From positions 124,001-188,000 of the forward strand of contig NZ_SJSC01000003.1 in NCBI RefSeq assembly GCF_004352855.1: a stretch of 64,000 bases of DNA, written 5' to 3'. The stretch is from Marinomonas sp. KMM3893. Lineage in GTDB: Bacteria; Pseudomonadota; Gammaproteobacteria; Pseudomonadales; Marinomonadaceae. The first letter of the stretch is position 1; each line of letters opens with the position of its first letter. The notes beneath the pieces are model-generated. The model saw only the letters and a program-made list of their open reading frames with translations, had not been told where the DNA came from and did not search any database. Of the stretch, positions 47,160 through 59,528 are shown piece after piece. The position numbers and the translations under genes were made by a program.

Positions 47160-47200
47160 TTTTTTCTCCATGATGAGGTGCGTTCAAAGGTGTTGTCGTA

Positions 47201-47851
47201 TTAATGAACGAGATTTGCTGTCAGAACAAAAAGGTCCATATAACCAAAGTCACCATCGACGGGTTTAATCGGATGAGCGCTGTGAAAAAACTTGCGGTCA
47301 TTTAGTACCACAAACTCGCCTTGGTCAAAGTCGTGGCTAATCATGGCAGGGCTTTTTTTATCAAGATGGATATTGATGTTGCCACCTTGGATATTATGGC
47401 GCTGCATGACATAGATGCCGATGCGATCAAAACCGTCTTGGTGAACCCCTTCTGGTGCGACTTCCGCTCTTTTATGATCGGCAAAAATACGCATCTGATG
47501 GACCTCAATCGGCGTGTCGTCTTGGACATTCGCCATTTTTTGAAAGTGATCAAACAGCTCAACAAAAGCTGGGTCTTCAAATGTTTGATCTTCAATTTCC
47601 GGATAAACACGAACCACATTACCTTGAAAGTGATTAATGCTCTCATCTTGTACAAAGGCTTGCGCAGAAAGGCGGGATAGACGGTGGTTGTTCATTACAA
47701 AGCGCGAGTAACGGCGAAGTCGAAACGCGCCATCAGCGTAAGGGCTCGCTGGCAAGTTGCTAAATGACGACGTGAGGTGATTAACACTGTCTGGCGTCAG
47801 TTGGCCAAGTTCAAGGTAAAAATTGTCTAGCGTAGTCTTGTCAGTAAGCAT
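47201..47851 (-). CDS. 2-oxoglutarate/Fe(II) dioxygenase (amino-acid hydroxylase-like)
   Basis: A 216-residue protein similar to PF10014-type 2OG dioxygenases, the family of L-isoleucine 4-hydroxylase. HQDGFDRIGIYVM supplies the H-x-D iron ligands and FHSAHPI the distal His; a helix-rich N-terminus precedes. IRI-type segments (VHQMRIFADHKRAEVAPEGV in parts) match the family. Such enzymes hydroxylate free amino acids. It is the first gene of a two-gene operon with the PLP enzyme, and the nearby aconitase X may act on hydroxylated amino acids. Substrate is unproven. Confidence 0.8.
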   Translation of the reverse strand: MLTDKTTLDNFYLELGQLTPDSVNHLTSSFSNLPASPYADGAFRLRRYSRFVMNNHRLSRLSAQAFVQDESINHFQGNVVRVYPEIEDQTFEDPAFVELFDHFQKMANVQDDTPIEVHQMRIFADHKRAEVAPEGVHQDGFDRIGIYVMQRHNIQGGNINIHLDKKSPAMISHDFDQGEFVVLNDRKFFHSAHPIKPVDGDFGYMDLFVLTANLVH

Positions 47852-48251
47852 AATTCAATCCTCAATTCCGCGCATTGGCAGATCATGCGCAATGGCATTT
47901 TTGTTGTTTTGATGAGTTATTCGCCTTGTGAGCTTATGTCTAGTGTAGCCATTCATGATCAAAAAAGTTTTGCTTTTTATGTGCTATTTTCACCGATTAG
48001 AGGTTATTTAATTTATTAATAATTAGATATGAGAATAAAATAGTCTTCTTGTTGTTTGGGGACGGTTTGTTGAAATGATGATTTTTAGCAAGCAGATAGG
48101 CGGTGTGACAAGAGAGGAGCCCTCAAGTGCTCAGGGCGAGCCGTTGGTGTTGTTAAATAACCTACTACTTTAGTAGTAGACTTCAGACTTTATGCCTATC
48201 TAGGGTTAGGATAAGACAATATTCTAATAATAAAAACGGTAGGGAAGAATT
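47852..48251. other. Intergenic region with perfect palindrome
   Basis: It holds the promoters of the divergent 2OG-dioxygenase operon and the chemoreceptor. The only marked element is CTACTACTTTAGTAGTAG (48162-48179), with 8-base arms and a 2-base centre, about 70 bases before the chemoreceptor start. It may be an operator for an unknown regulator. Confidence 0.5.
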
Positions 48252-49811
48252 ATGGCTTATGCGCAGTTTGGGAGCCTATGTGCTCTCTTTATTTTGTTTG
48301 TGGTTGGGTATTTTCAAACCGCAATACCTCTGCTATACAGCTTGGTCGGTGGTGCTGTTTGCGCGCTTGCTTTGCTGTCTTCCATCTTGCTGCGGTCGCG
48401 CCCGCAGAAGGCATCAATAGAGCGCAAAGACACGCCGGCAATCGACTATGCTCAGGTGAGCAAAAGCGTAACGCGTGCCACTTCGAAAATGGCAATGGGG
48501 GCGGCTGAAGTGTCCTATTTTGTCGATACGCTTAATAAAGACATTCGCTTTACGAGCGACGACAGCTCGCAAATCTCCCAGGCGTCACAAGCCTTGTCTG
48601 ATACCAGTGTGAATTTATCCAAGAATTTGACTCAGGTTGCCCACACCATGAGCGACACGGCCAGCTCCAGTCAAGTTGCTCAATCCGCCCTGCAAAAAAG
48701 CGCTGAGCAAATCAGCGAGCTAACGCAAAAAGTACAGGCCGCCAGTGAGCAGTTAAGCCAATTAACACAAAGTGCAGACGCCATTGATAGCATTACCAAT
48801 GTCATCAAAGGGGTGTCTGAGCAAACCAATTTATTGGCGTTAAACGCGGCGATTGAAGCCGCCAGAGCGGGCGAGCAAGGTCGAGGCTTTGCGGTGGTCG
48901 CAGACGAAGTGCGTGCGCTTGCAGGGAAAACAGCAGACGCCACCGAGCAAATATCCACCTTATTGATAGACGTTAGAGAGAACAGCCAACTCACTAACAC
49001 TGAAATGGCGGCATTGAAAACCTTGAGTGAATCGCTTGCTGAGACGCTGTTAGGGGAAACAGAGCGTTTTATGGCGCTAACAAGTGAGGTGCAAAATGCG
49101 TCACTTGTGCTTTCTGAGGTAGAAAATACTGGAGAAAGTTTGGGCGCAACAAGTCTGCAGATTAATGAGTCTATTTCTCGTATCAGCGAGGCTCTGCACA
49201 GTATTAATGGACGCAGTGAAGAGTTATCTGGCGAAGCTTCTGGGTTGAGCTCAGGTGCTGAAGTGGTGTTCAGAGAGTTGGATAAAGTCGATCAATCGTT
49301 GTTCTTTTCTGAGTTAGTGGCCACGGCGAAAGCCACCGCTAAACACATAGGGCAGCTGTTTGAAACCGCGATTGCAGAGGGCGAATTGTCACAAAGTGAT
49401 GTGTTTTCTAAACAATATCAAGCCATTGAAAACACGCGCCCACAAAAGTTCAGCACCCCTTATAACGACTTTACCGATCGTACTTTTCCTCAGTATCAAG
49501 AAAAGGTAATCGAACAACACAGTGAGGTGATTTTCGCCGGGGCAGTGGATGTGAACGGTTATTTTCCGACCCACAATAACAAGTTCAATCAGCCGCTGAC
49601 CGGAGACTATGATACGGATTTGGCGAATAACCGAAGTCGTCGTATTTTTGATGATCCGACAGGTCGTCGTTGTGGTGCCCACCAAGAAAGCTTTTTATTG
49701 CAAACGTATAAGCGCGACACGGGCGAGATTCTCCATGATTTGTCGGTGCCTATTTATGTCAATGGTCAGCATTGGGGAGGGTTTCGAGTCGGCTTTACGC
49801 CCGCTTTATAA
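48252..49811 (+). CDS. Methyl-accepting chemotaxis protein with C-terminal sensor-like domain
   Basis: A 519-residue receptor. Two short membrane helices lie at residues 4-45 with almost no periplasmic loop. The signalling domain is in the middle (hairpin tip [21 protein letters not shown] then [15 protein letters not shown]). A C-terminal extension of about 130 residues follows ([20 protein letters not shown], then [11 protein letters not shown], and ending [18 protein letters not shown]). This end looks like a small PAS or Cache-type fold and is cytoplasmic if the helices insert normally. Sensing would be intracellular. GGGAAGAATT supplies the RBS before ATG 48252. Confidence 0.88.
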   Translation: MAYAQFGSLCALFILFVVGYFQTAIPLLYSLVGGAVCALALLSSILLRSRPQKASIERKDTPAIDYAQVSKSVTRATSKMAMGAAEVSYFVDTLNKDIRFTSDDSSQISQASQALSDTSVNLSKNLTQVAHTMSDTASSSQVAQSALQKSAEQISELTQKVQAASEQLSQLTQSADAIDSITNVIKGVSEQTNLLALNAAIEAARAGEQGRGFAVVADEVRALAGKTADATEQISTLLIDVRENSQLTNTEMAALKTLSESLAETLLGETERFMALTSEVQNASLVLSEVENTGESLGATSLQINESISRISEALHSINGRSEELSGEASGLSSGAEVVFRELDKVDQSLFFSELVATAKATAKHIGQLFETAIAEGELSQSDVFSKQYQAIENTRPQKFSTPYNDFTDRTFPQYQEKVIEQHSEVIFAGAVDVNGYFPTHNNKFNQPLTGDYDTDLANNRSRRIFDDPTGRRCGAHQESFLLQTYKRDTGEILHDLSVPIYVNGQHWGGFRVGFTPAL

Positions 49812-49847
49812 GCGGGCGCTTGCCGTCGCTGTTTGATGACGAGGTGG

Positions 49848-51872
49848 CTAAACCAGTTTGGCCAGCAGCACGCCTCTATACTCACAAACAAGTGTGTCCT
49901 TCTCAATGCTCATTCCAGGGGTTTGGTAAAGCACATCGAGCGTGCTTGCATTGCTGGGTAGCGGCACATTGAGCGGATGGTCTTCTCGATAGAAGACCAA
50001 CCAAAGTCGATTTGATAAATCAGCAGAGGTCAGGGTTAAAGCCAAATAATCCCGTTCGCTTTCTGCCCAGTCGTGTTCAGACATGGGTTGGCTGAACTGA
50101 TTGAGCCATTCTATGTGATCGGGTTCAAGGTGCTGATAAAGCGGGTCATCCTCAAGGTAGACCTCCGCTAATATAGGGTAGGCTTTACGAATCGTCATTA
50201 GGCTAGAAATGGCCTCTTGCAAGGCGTTTCGAGCGCTGCTTTCTTGCCATGATAACCAGGTTATCTCATTGTCCTGACAGTAGGCGTTATTGTTGCCTTG
50301 TTGACTATGAGACAGTTCGTCTCCCCCTAGAAAGTGAGGCGTTCCTTGGCTGAGCAGCAAGGTGGCGATAAAACAAAGTTGCTGGTTGAGGCGTTTACTT
50401 TGTATGTCGGCGTTGTCTGTTGGGCCTTCCTGACCGAAATTTTGACTGATATTGTCGCCATGACCGTCACGGTTGTTTTCCATATTGGCCAGGTTATGAC
50501 GGCGGTGATAAGACACCAGATCATTCAGTGTGTAACCGTCGTGATAGGTAATATAGTTCACCGAGTGCAGGGCGCTGCGTCGGCCTTTGTGGAAGTAATC
50601 CCGGGACCCCATCAAGCGGGTGGCGAAAACAGGGGTAAGCCCTTCGTCACCGCGCCAAAAGCGTCGGATAGTGTCACGGTATTGATCGTTGCACTCTAAA
50701 AAGCCGCGCGGAAATTGTCCGACCTGATAGCCGTCTGGTCCTATGTCCCAAGGCTCCATGACTAAGCAGCTGTTGCTTAAAATAGGGTCTTGTAAAATGG
50801 CCTGTAACAAGGGCGCTTTAGGGGAAAAGTCGTGGTCTGTTCGACCCATGTCGACCCCAAGATCAAAGCGGAAACCGTCCACTCCCATGACCTCTACCCA
50901 ATAACGCATGCTGTCACAGATGAGGCGAATGGAGGCGGAGTGATACGTATCAAAGCAGTTGCCGCAACCTGTGTAATTCAAATACTCACCGTCTGCATGA
51001 CGGTAGTAATGGGCGTTATCCAGGCCGCGATAGCAAACACTGGATTGGTTTAACTCACTTTCGGCGGTGTGGTTATACACCACATCGAGGATGACCTCAA
51101 AACCCGCATGACGTAAGCCGTCTACCATGGCTTGGAATTCTGCGATGGCGTCTTGGTGCGCATAAGAGGTTTCTACTGCGAAAAAGCTAATGGGATTATA
51201 GCCCCAGTAATTTTTCAGATTGAGTTCTTGTAAGTGTCTTTCATTGGCAAAACTAAAGCAGGGCATGACTTGAATCGTGGTAATGCCTAAGGCGCGAAGG
51301 TGGGCGATGCCTGGGTCTGAAATGACGCCTAAATAGGTGCCTTTTAATGCTTCATCGATAGGCAGTTGCTGACTAAAACCTTTCACATGCAATTCATAAA
51401 TGGCTCGGTGTGGAGGCTCTACGTTAACGCGCGCTGGGCGTTGCGAAGTTGGCGCAACGGTTTTGACTATCGACTTAGGCACACAGTAGGCGGAATCTGT
51501 AAGGTGAGGGTCGCCTTCTACCGTGAGCGCTGCTTGATCGGCATGCCAGACAAGTTTTTCACTCAGTGCTTTCGCGTAGGGATCGATCAGTAATTTGTGC
51601 TCATTAAAGAGTTGCTGCTGGCTTGGGTCGAAAGGTCCCTTGGCACGCAGTCCATAACGCTGATTCTCGGTTATCCCCAACACTTCCATATGCCAAATTC
51701 CCCGTTCTTTGGCAATAAAGGGCAGGCGCTCAATCTCATTATCTTGCTCATCAAAAAGGCAAAGCAATAGTTCTGTGGCGTCTTCTGAAGTAACGGCAAA
51801 ATTAACGCCTTTGTCTGTCACACTTGCCCCTAATGGAAAAGGCTGACCGTGGTTAACGGTATAGGTGTCCAT
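49848..51872 (-). CDS. glgX: Glycogen debranching enzyme GlgX
   Basis: A 674-residue isoamylase-type alpha-1,6-glucosidase that trims branches during glycogen breakdown. Residues 10-130 form the N-terminal carbohydrate-binding domain (PFPLGASVTDKGVNFAV). The GH13 barrel then shows LDVVYNHTAE, GFRFDLGVDMGR (nucleophile Asp), VMEPWDIGPDGYQ (acid Glu), NYITYHDGYTLNDLVSYHRR and the C-terminal beta domain. AAGGAGACGTT lies before ATG 51872. It is the last gene of the operon GH15-like, glgB, glgX. No glgA, glgC or glgP is in the window. Confidence 0.93.
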   Translation of the reverse strand: MDTYTVNHGQPFPLGASVTDKGVNFAVTSEDATELLLCLFDEQDNEIERLPFIAKERGIWHMEVLGITENQRYGLRAKGPFDPSQQQLFNEHKLLIDPYAKALSEKLVWHADQAALTVEGDPHLTDSAYCVPKSIVKTVAPTSQRPARVNVEPPHRAIYELHVKGFSQQLPIDEALKGTYLGVISDPGIAHLRALGITTIQVMPCFSFANERHLQELNLKNYWGYNPISFFAVETSYAHQDAIAEFQAMVDGLRHAGFEVILDVVYNHTAESELNQSSVCYRGLDNAHYYRHADGEYLNYTGCGNCFDTYHSASIRLICDSMRYWVEVMGVDGFRFDLGVDMGRTDHDFSPKAPLLQAILQDPILSNSCLVMEPWDIGPDGYQVGQFPRGFLECNDQYRDTIRRFWRGDEGLTPVFATRLMGSRDYFHKGRRSALHSVNYITYHDGYTLNDLVSYHRRHNLANMENNRDGHGDNISQNFGQEGPTDNADIQSKRLNQQLCFIATLLLSQGTPHFLGGDELSHSQQGNNNAYCQDNEITWLSWQESSARNALQEAISSLMTIRKAYPILAEVYLEDDPLYQHLEPDHIEWLNQFSQPMSEHDWAESERDYLALTLTSADLSNRLWLVFYREDHPLNVPLPSNASTLDVLYQTPGMSIEKDTLVCEYRGVLLAKLV

Positions 51873-51970
51873 AACGTCTCCTTGATGAAGAAACGCCCGT
51901 TATAAACGGGCGAGTCACTACGCTGTGTTCATTAGATAGTGCGCACTTTGAATTGCAAAAGCCCGATCAA

Positions 51971-54178
<2,208 letters not shown>

Positions 54179-54197
54179 TCACTTCTCCAACCAGGGT

Positions 54198-57100
54198 TTA
54201 GTGTTTTTTATCAGATTGTATTTGGTGTTGACGGCTGTGTAGTTTGCTGACCGCCCAGCGTAAATATTGATTAACCTTACTGAGTGTCAATTGCGCGAAT
54301 TCATCTAAGGCTGCTTCTGCTAAATTGTCTTTAGGGTGGTCCACTCGGTACTGTTTGGCATGATCGAGCGCTGCATGAGAGACCAAAACAGGCAAATTGA
54401 TTTCGTGTTCAAATCGACAGTTTTTATGTTGCTGGCAAAATTGAATGTAGGCGTACAGGCCTTCAAAAATTAAACTCTTATACCAGCTAGGGTGAATGTC
54501 GAAGGTTAATGACTCGATGAGCACCGCAAAAGTATCTTCACCCGGTGTCATGGAACTGAGTGTTTGTTTGCAATCGAGCGTGGTGTTGCTCTGAACATCG
54601 CCAAACACAATGGAGTCCACATGATGCAGACTTTCCCATAATTGCTGTAGCATCGACTCGGGCAGTTTAGTGATCATTCCTTGCTCTTCTCGCCAGTCAA
54701 ACCAATCCACATCCTTCATTTTCATATCATTGGCATCCACATTGTGGTGGTAGCGGACATTATTAGCAACCTGAGTGAATTCAATGTGTTTTTGTTGCAG
54801 AACGTCGGTGAGCACATTATAGAGTTCGTTCGGCGACACATGGGACAGGGTTTCAAAGACAGGTGCACTCTCTTCTGGGTCAAAGTGGCGCGCACAAAGC
54901 ATCGCCAAACTGTGGATTCGTAGGGTTCTTACGCCGGCGAAATAGTCTGGATGCACTTTAATCAGCGTACCGGCAATGGCGATCAGCTCATAGCTAAGCA
55001 CCATGCTAAGAGAAGAAGATGAGGTGGATTTTAGTAAAGCCAAAATGTCATCTTGATGCAACGGTAAGGAGATGTTGGTTTCGTCTTCTGGGTTTTCGCC
55101 AAGCACCAATAGTCGCTGACGCACCGTAATGTCTGCGATATAGGTTGCCAGATCCGTAGAAGGTTTCAGCATCAAAGAAAATAACAAGCGAGACGCTTTC
55201 CAGTTGCCACTTAAGAGCGCTTGGGTGTACACAGATTTCAGCACTTTGTAAGCGGTGACCGCAGGGGTTGAGTCAGGTACGGTATTCATCAGCGCGCGCC
55301 TAGCACCGAGTTCAATCAAGCAATCAATGGCTTCCTCAAGAGAAGGGCGCTCGTTTAAGCGAGTCAATAATTGCTCTGTGTCTATGGTGTGCATCTTGCT
55401 GCTGTCGTAGTCCTGCGGTTGTGTCGCAAGTTGCCAAGGCGCTTGATGAACGGGCAAGGTGGTGCCAAGCTCGTAGCGTTCAGGGGAGGTGATGGTAATG
55501 GTTCTACGACTCCCAGATTTGAACGCGTTTTTCGCCGATTGTGGGATGACTCGAAACTCTTCTAGTTCGCGTTTTTGCAGCTGACGAATAAACTCAAATA
55601 ATTCATCTGCGCCCAGCATTTCACTCAGAGCATCATCAATGAGAATGGTAAAAACCGCATTCGCTGGGTAATACCAGTGTTGTGCAATAATGCTGAGTTC
55701 ATTGCGAATGTGTGTTTGGAATAAGGCTGGGTCAATTTTTCGGTAGTCTTTGTCTTCGTTCTGAATCCACGACAAACAAAGGTAATTATCCTCATTAATA
55801 TGGAAAGGCTGAGACGTCGCTAAGCTGTTTAATGCGCGATCAGGGCGGCCAGTTAACCCTAAGCTTGATGACACGCCAAGGTGTTGATAGGTCTCGACCA
55901 ATTGTTTGGCACTAATGGCTTTTAATGGCGCGATTTCTTCTACCGTTTGGCATAAACAGCCAGCCGCGAGTAGTTTTTCTTTGACGGCGTTGTTCTGTGC
56001 CAAAATCACCATAGAGGTTGTGACTTTATTTGGGCGGTACTGGATTTTATGCAGCCCTAAGGGGTCGAGATCATCGGTTTTAATAAGCTCGTCATCGAGC
56101 ATTTTTCCAACCAAATACAAGCTCTGAGCCCACACGAGAGGAAGGTTGTCATTCGGTACGCGCGCTTGGGAACCTGGGTTTTCTTTTTCCGCTAGGATGT
56201 TTTCTTCTGGCACATAATACAGCTCAGGAAGCAGCATTTGCCCGTCTTTTTCGATCATCAATCCTTCGAGTTTATAGCGGTAAAAGTTAGCGCTTTCCCA
56301 GTCACGAGCAAACAATCGGTCAATGTATAAATAGGTAAAGAAAAGCGGCCATTCCGATTCAATGTGCTCGAAATTGATCAACTCATTGTACTCGTAATAA
56401 ATGCGGCTTTGGTCTTCTAGAACAGACTGGTGACCGTCCAATAGAAAACGTTTGCAGCCGTATTCACCGCCAAGTTTATCGAGGATCTCTTGTCGTGTGC
56501 GCCTTGCCAGTTTTTCATCGTTGACGGCAAACGCGGGGAAACTGATGATGCTGAGCAGTGCGCTATCGACTTCTTTAGAGCGAGACTCTTTTGGCAGCAA
56601 CGATTGTAAAACAGACCCAGCACGCGCGACCGCGTCGGCAAACGAATGGATAACTGACCATTCTGGTCCGTCTTCGCCAAAGAGGTTTAAACCGTCTAGG
56701 GCTTCCATCGCGGCTTTTGCCATGCCAACGGAGCTGGCGTTAATTTCGGCTTTGCCATTGTTGACCTTATTGCCTCGCTCCCAAATGCCATAATCTGGTG
56801 TGCGATAAGTGCGAGAGATGTAGTAAATAAGGTTTTGAATAAAATTGGCTTCATCGCGAGAGAAGATGATCTTGCTGCCCGCTTTGGTCATTTGTGCCAA
56901 CATCAGTAGATAAAAGCTGGTGGCATCAATTTGCAAGTGTCCCCAAGCGTCGTCCGCGACGGCTTCTAACCCTGTCTTGGTATCGTACTTGGCGTGTAAT
57001 GCGTCCTTGGGGTCAAGGCTGTGTTTAAAGGCTTCTACTTTGTGGGATTGGCGCATCATTGCGAACAGCAAACCGCGCATCATTTTAATGCAGGCGTGTT

Positions 57101-57335
57101 CTAATTCATGGGCGCGTTTATCGGGGTTTGAAGCCCGCTTATAGGCGAGGTGTAATGCCCACACTGCTTGAATACTGTAGACATTATCTCGTACCCACGC
57201 ATCCGTGTAGTTGCCGTGATTGTTAATGCTGGTGCTGGCCGGAAATAAGCCAGTCACTGGGTGTTGTCGAGTAAGGATGACCGCTTGAATGTGTTGGTAA
57301 AGAGAATCCAGCTTTTCTTGTGTATCAAACGCCAT
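54198..57335 (-). CDS. Phosphorylase kinase alpha/beta-like GH15 protein, 1045 residues
   Basis: The N-terminal 600 residues are a GH15 glucoamylase-type barrel with striking likeness to human phosphorylase kinase alpha subunit: NPVTGL-like start (HPVTGLFPAS), AWVRDNVYSI, KMMRGLLFAMMRQ, DDAWGHLQIDATS, NFIQNLIYYI, GIWERGNK, NASSVGMAKAAM. The acid Glu (in GIWERGNK) and a Glu in LPELY near residue 390, candidate base, are present. The C-terminal 400 residues match the non-catalytic PhK end, with WFDWREEQGMITKLPES and TPGEDTFAVLIESL. The fungal, plant and bacterial meaning is unsettled: it could be a glucoamylase, a glycogen-binding regulator or a scaffold. It is the first gene of the glycogen operon, with a LacI-like site just before it. 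Confidence 0.85.
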   Translation of the reverse strand: MAFDTQEKLDSLYQHIQAVILTRQHPVTGLFPASTSINNHGNYTDAWVRDNVYSIQAVWALHLAYKRASNPDKRAHELEHACIKMMRGLLFAMMRQSHKVEAFKHSLDPKDALHAKYDTKTGLEAVADDAWGHLQIDATSFYLLMLAQMTKAGSKIIFSRDEANFIQNLIYYISRTYRTPDYGIWERGNKVNNGKAEINASSVGMAKAAMEALDGLNLFGEDGPEWSVIHSFADAVARAGSVLQSLLPKESRSKEVDSALLSIISFPAFAVNDEKLARRTRQEILDKLGGEYGCKRFLLDGHQSVLEDQSRIYYEYNELINFEHIESEWPLFFTYLYIDRLFARDWESANFYRYKLEGLMIEKDGQMLLPELYYVPEENILAEKENPGSQARVPNDNLPLVWAQSLYLVGKMLDDELIKTDDLDPLGLHKIQYRPNKVTTSMVILAQNNAVKEKLLAAGCLCQTVEEIAPLKAISAKQLVETYQHLGVSSSLGLTGRPDRALNSLATSQPFHINEDNYLCLSWIQNEDKDYRKIDPALFQTHIRNELSIIAQHWYYPANAVFTILIDDALSEMLGADELFEFIRQLQKRELEEFRVIPQSAKNAFKSGSRRTITITSPERYELGTTLPVHQAPWQLATQPQDYDSSKMHTIDTEQLLTRLNERPSLEEAIDCLIELGARRALMNTVPDSTPAVTAYKVLKSVYTQALLSGNWKASRLLFSLMLKPSTDLATYIADITVRQRLLVLGENPEDETNISLPLHQDDILALLKSTSSSSLSMVLSYELIAIAGTLIKVHPDYFAGVRTLRIHSLAMLCARHFDPEESAPVFETLSHVSPNELYNVLTDVLQQKHIEFTQVANNVRYHHNVDANDMKMKDVDWFDWREEQGMITKLPESMLQQLWESLHHVDSIVFGDVQSNTTLDCKQTLSSMTPGEDTFAVLIESLTFDIHPSWYKSLIFEGLYAYIQFCQQHKNCRFEHEINLPVLVSHAALDHAKQYRVDHPKDNLAEAALDEFAQLTLSKVNQYLRWAVSKLHSRQHQIQSDKKH

Positions 57336-57350
57336 ATGTCGATGCCTCGG

Positions 57351-57364
57351 AAGCGAAAACGCTT
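57351..57364. promoter_or_regulatory. LacI-type palindrome before glycogen operon
   Basis: AAGCG, four A, CGCTT: a 14-bp dyad of the kind bound by LacI-family sugar regulators. It lies 16-29 bases before the first gene of the operon and would block transcription start. No lacI-like gene is in the window. Confidence 0.4.
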
Positions 57365-57613
57365 TAAAACTGCCATGGTGTGTAATGCATGGCGTGAAAC
57401 AATAATGGAGGTCTGAAAGAAACAGGACCGTCCTTTCTCTTCTCTAAGCATATGGTGACTGGCGATGAAGATAAAGTAGTAAAATAACTTCTTCTCTATT
57501 CTTCTATGTTGTTACCCTGATTGAGGATGGCCGTGAATTAATCAGGGTTTTGCTCTCAGTTCAGTTGCTTAGGTTGATAAAAACAAAGCAAGATTAGTGC
57601 CCAATTTGGCTTG

Positions 57614-57659
57614 GCAAAGCGCTCTGTGGCTCTAATAACAAGCAAACAGAGCGCTTTGC
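57614..57659 (-). terminator. Terminator of second chemoreceptor
   Basis: GCAAAGCGCTCTGT (57614-57627) and ACAGAGCGCTTTGC (57646-57659) form a perfect 14-bp stem right after the chemoreceptor stop. Past the stem, the minus strand reads CAAGCCAAATTGG, with few T, so termination strength is uncertain. Confidence 0.65.
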
Positions 57660-57662
57660 GAC

Positions 57663-59282
57663 CTAGATACGAAACTGTTTCACCAGACCACGTAATTGTG
57701 TCGCGCATTCTTGTAAATTTTCCACAGACGTTTGAATGTCGTGAGAATTTACGGTGGTGGTTTCGCACACTTGCGCAATTTTTTCTAACGTGGCGTTCAC
57801 CGTGTTAGACGAATGGTGCTGACGGTTGGCGGCTTCTGTTATCTGGCTGTTGAGATCAGAGATGGATAATACGCCGTTGGCGATGTCGGTAAATGCCTGA
57901 CTCGCTTCTGCGGTTTTTTCGGCCCCTTCATTGGCGGTATTTTGCGCTGTTTCCATGACCCGCACTGAAACCAGCGTTTGCTGGGTCAGCTCGTCGATGA
58001 GTGTGCCGATTTCGGTGGCGGCCAATTGAGAGCGCTGTGCCAATTGTCGCACTTCGTCTGCGACCACGGCAAAGCCACGACCTTGCTCGCCCGCTCTTGC
58101 CGCTTCTATCGCCGCATTGAGCGCCAATAAATTGGTTTGATCGGCGACTTCCGAAATAATACTTAAGCGCTCATTGATGTTGGTCACATCGGCTCTTAGT
58201 TGATGCACTTGCTTAGTCGCATTGCCCACTTCTGAAGAAAGCTGTTGGATCTCTTGCTGTGCTTTGTCCATGACCCCTAAGCCTTGTTTTGAGTGCTGGC
58301 CTAGTTGTTGGGCTGTTTGGCTGGCTTGTTCTGCCATGGCTAAGGTGGCTTCTACCGCCATGAGAACGTCTTGCATAAGTGACGCTGCTTGCTCGGTATC
58401 ATTGAGCTGTACCGTTACGCTGGAAACGGTTTTTTGTGTGGAATGATTGGTTTGGCCGACAATGTTATCTAGGGTTTCACTGGAGTTGCTGACCTTGCCG
58501 ACAATGGATTGAAAGTCGCCCATCATGCTGTTGAAGGCGGCGGCCATTTCGCCCATTTCATCATGACCATTAAATTCCACACGGCGTGTTAAATCGCCCG
58601 ATTTTTTCACCGCGCTCATGGTGTTACACAGGCTGGTGATGCGCGCCGTCACTAAGTGAATGATGTAGAGCGCTGTGCCGCCGACGACCACGGTAAGCAC
58701 GCCCACTAAAATGGCGTAATTGATAATGGCGTTGAGGAACATTTCCCATACGGTGTCCATTGACTCAGTCGCCACCAAGGTGAGTTGCCATGGGGCATAA
58801 ACATAGGCGCTGGCGATCACTCGGTGGGTTTGCTTATCACTTCCTTGATAGTCAAAGCGAAAAGTTCGCACAGAACGCTTGTCTTTGCTTAGGGTCGGCT
58901 GAGCATTCGAAAAGGCAGAGATAAGGGAGCTAGGCGCAGATTTACCGGCATAATTATCGGCGGCGATCAGCTGTGCATGGTTGCTGTCGAGAACCCAGAG
59001 GCCTTGTTGATCCCCGTAGCGAATGTGAGATAGGGCGAGCATTGCCTGTTCTCTGGCTTGCTGTGCGGTTATTTTTTCGGCTTGTTGAGCCTGATAAATC
59101 GGCAAAATAATAGAGTGCGCAATACTCAGTACATCTTGTGTATGGCTTTCTCTATCGTGAATGCTACTTTGGAAAAGAGTGCCTAATGACACGAGAATCA
59201 AGGCCGTTGTGCCGATCGACATAAGACCGATAATTGCCCATAGCTTATAACGTATTTTGATGTTATTAATCCGGTTTAACAT
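57663..59282 (-). CDS. Methyl-accepting chemotaxis protein, single-Cache type
   Basis: A 539-residue receptor. An N-terminal membrane helix ([21 protein letters not shown]) leads to a periplasmic domain of about 160 residues with [17 protein letters not shown] and [19 protein letters not shown], the sCache_2 pattern that binds small organic acids. A second helix (residues 188-212) and HAMP ([14 protein letters not shown]) follow, then the signalling domain with [20 protein letters not shown] and the terminal FRI. No pentapeptide methyltransferase tether is seen. AGGGAAAAGCC lies before ATG 59282. Monocistronic. Confidence 0.9.
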   Translation of the reverse strand: MLNRINNIKIRYKLWAIIGLMSIGTTALILVSLGTLFQSSIHDRESHTQDVLSIAHSIILPIYQAQQAEKITAQQAREQAMLALSHIRYGDQQGLWVLDSNHAQLIAADNYAGKSAPSSLISAFSNAQPTLSKDKRSVRTFRFDYQGSDKQTHRVIASAYVYAPWQLTLVATESMDTVWEMFLNAIINYAILVGVLTVVVGGTALYIIHLVTARITSLCNTMSAVKKSGDLTRRVEFNGHDEMGEMAAAFNSMMGDFQSIVGKVSNSSETLDNIVGQTNHSTQKTVSSVTVQLNDTEQAASLMQDVLMAVEATLAMAEQASQTAQQLGQHSKQGLGVMDKAQQEIQQLSSEVGNATKQVHQLRADVTNINERLSIISEVADQTNLLALNAAIEAARAGEQGRGFAVVADEVRQLAQRSQLAATEIGTLIDELTQQTLVSVRVMETAQNTANEGAEKTAEASQAFTDIANGVLSISDLNSQITEAANRQHHSSNTVNATLEKIAQVCETTTVNSHDIQTSVENLQECATQLRGLVKQFRI

Positions 59283-59528
59283 AGGCTTTTCCCTAGAAAA
59301 TATCTTCCTTATTCTACGGTCGCGATGCGCATAACTCGAATCTAAAACATTGATCTAGATCACAGAAAAAGGAATCAGTCGGGCTTTGCGCATCTTTTTG
59401 AGCTTTTCAAAACAGAGATTTAGAAAACCGCTTTGCTGGTTTTGTAATACCGCATTTTAAGAAGGCTCTTTTTTAGCGAGAAACAAGGTAGACTTAACGA
59501 CTTTCCTTGATGATGGCATTTAGAGTCT

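Larger units (their letters stand above)
57336..57662. other. Promoter region of glycogen operon and chemoreceptor 3' side
   Basis: 327 bp holding the LacI-like dyad (57351-57364) at the left and a strong terminator (57614-57659) at the right. The middle shows only a plain AT-rich promoter region. No gene. Confidence 0.5.
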
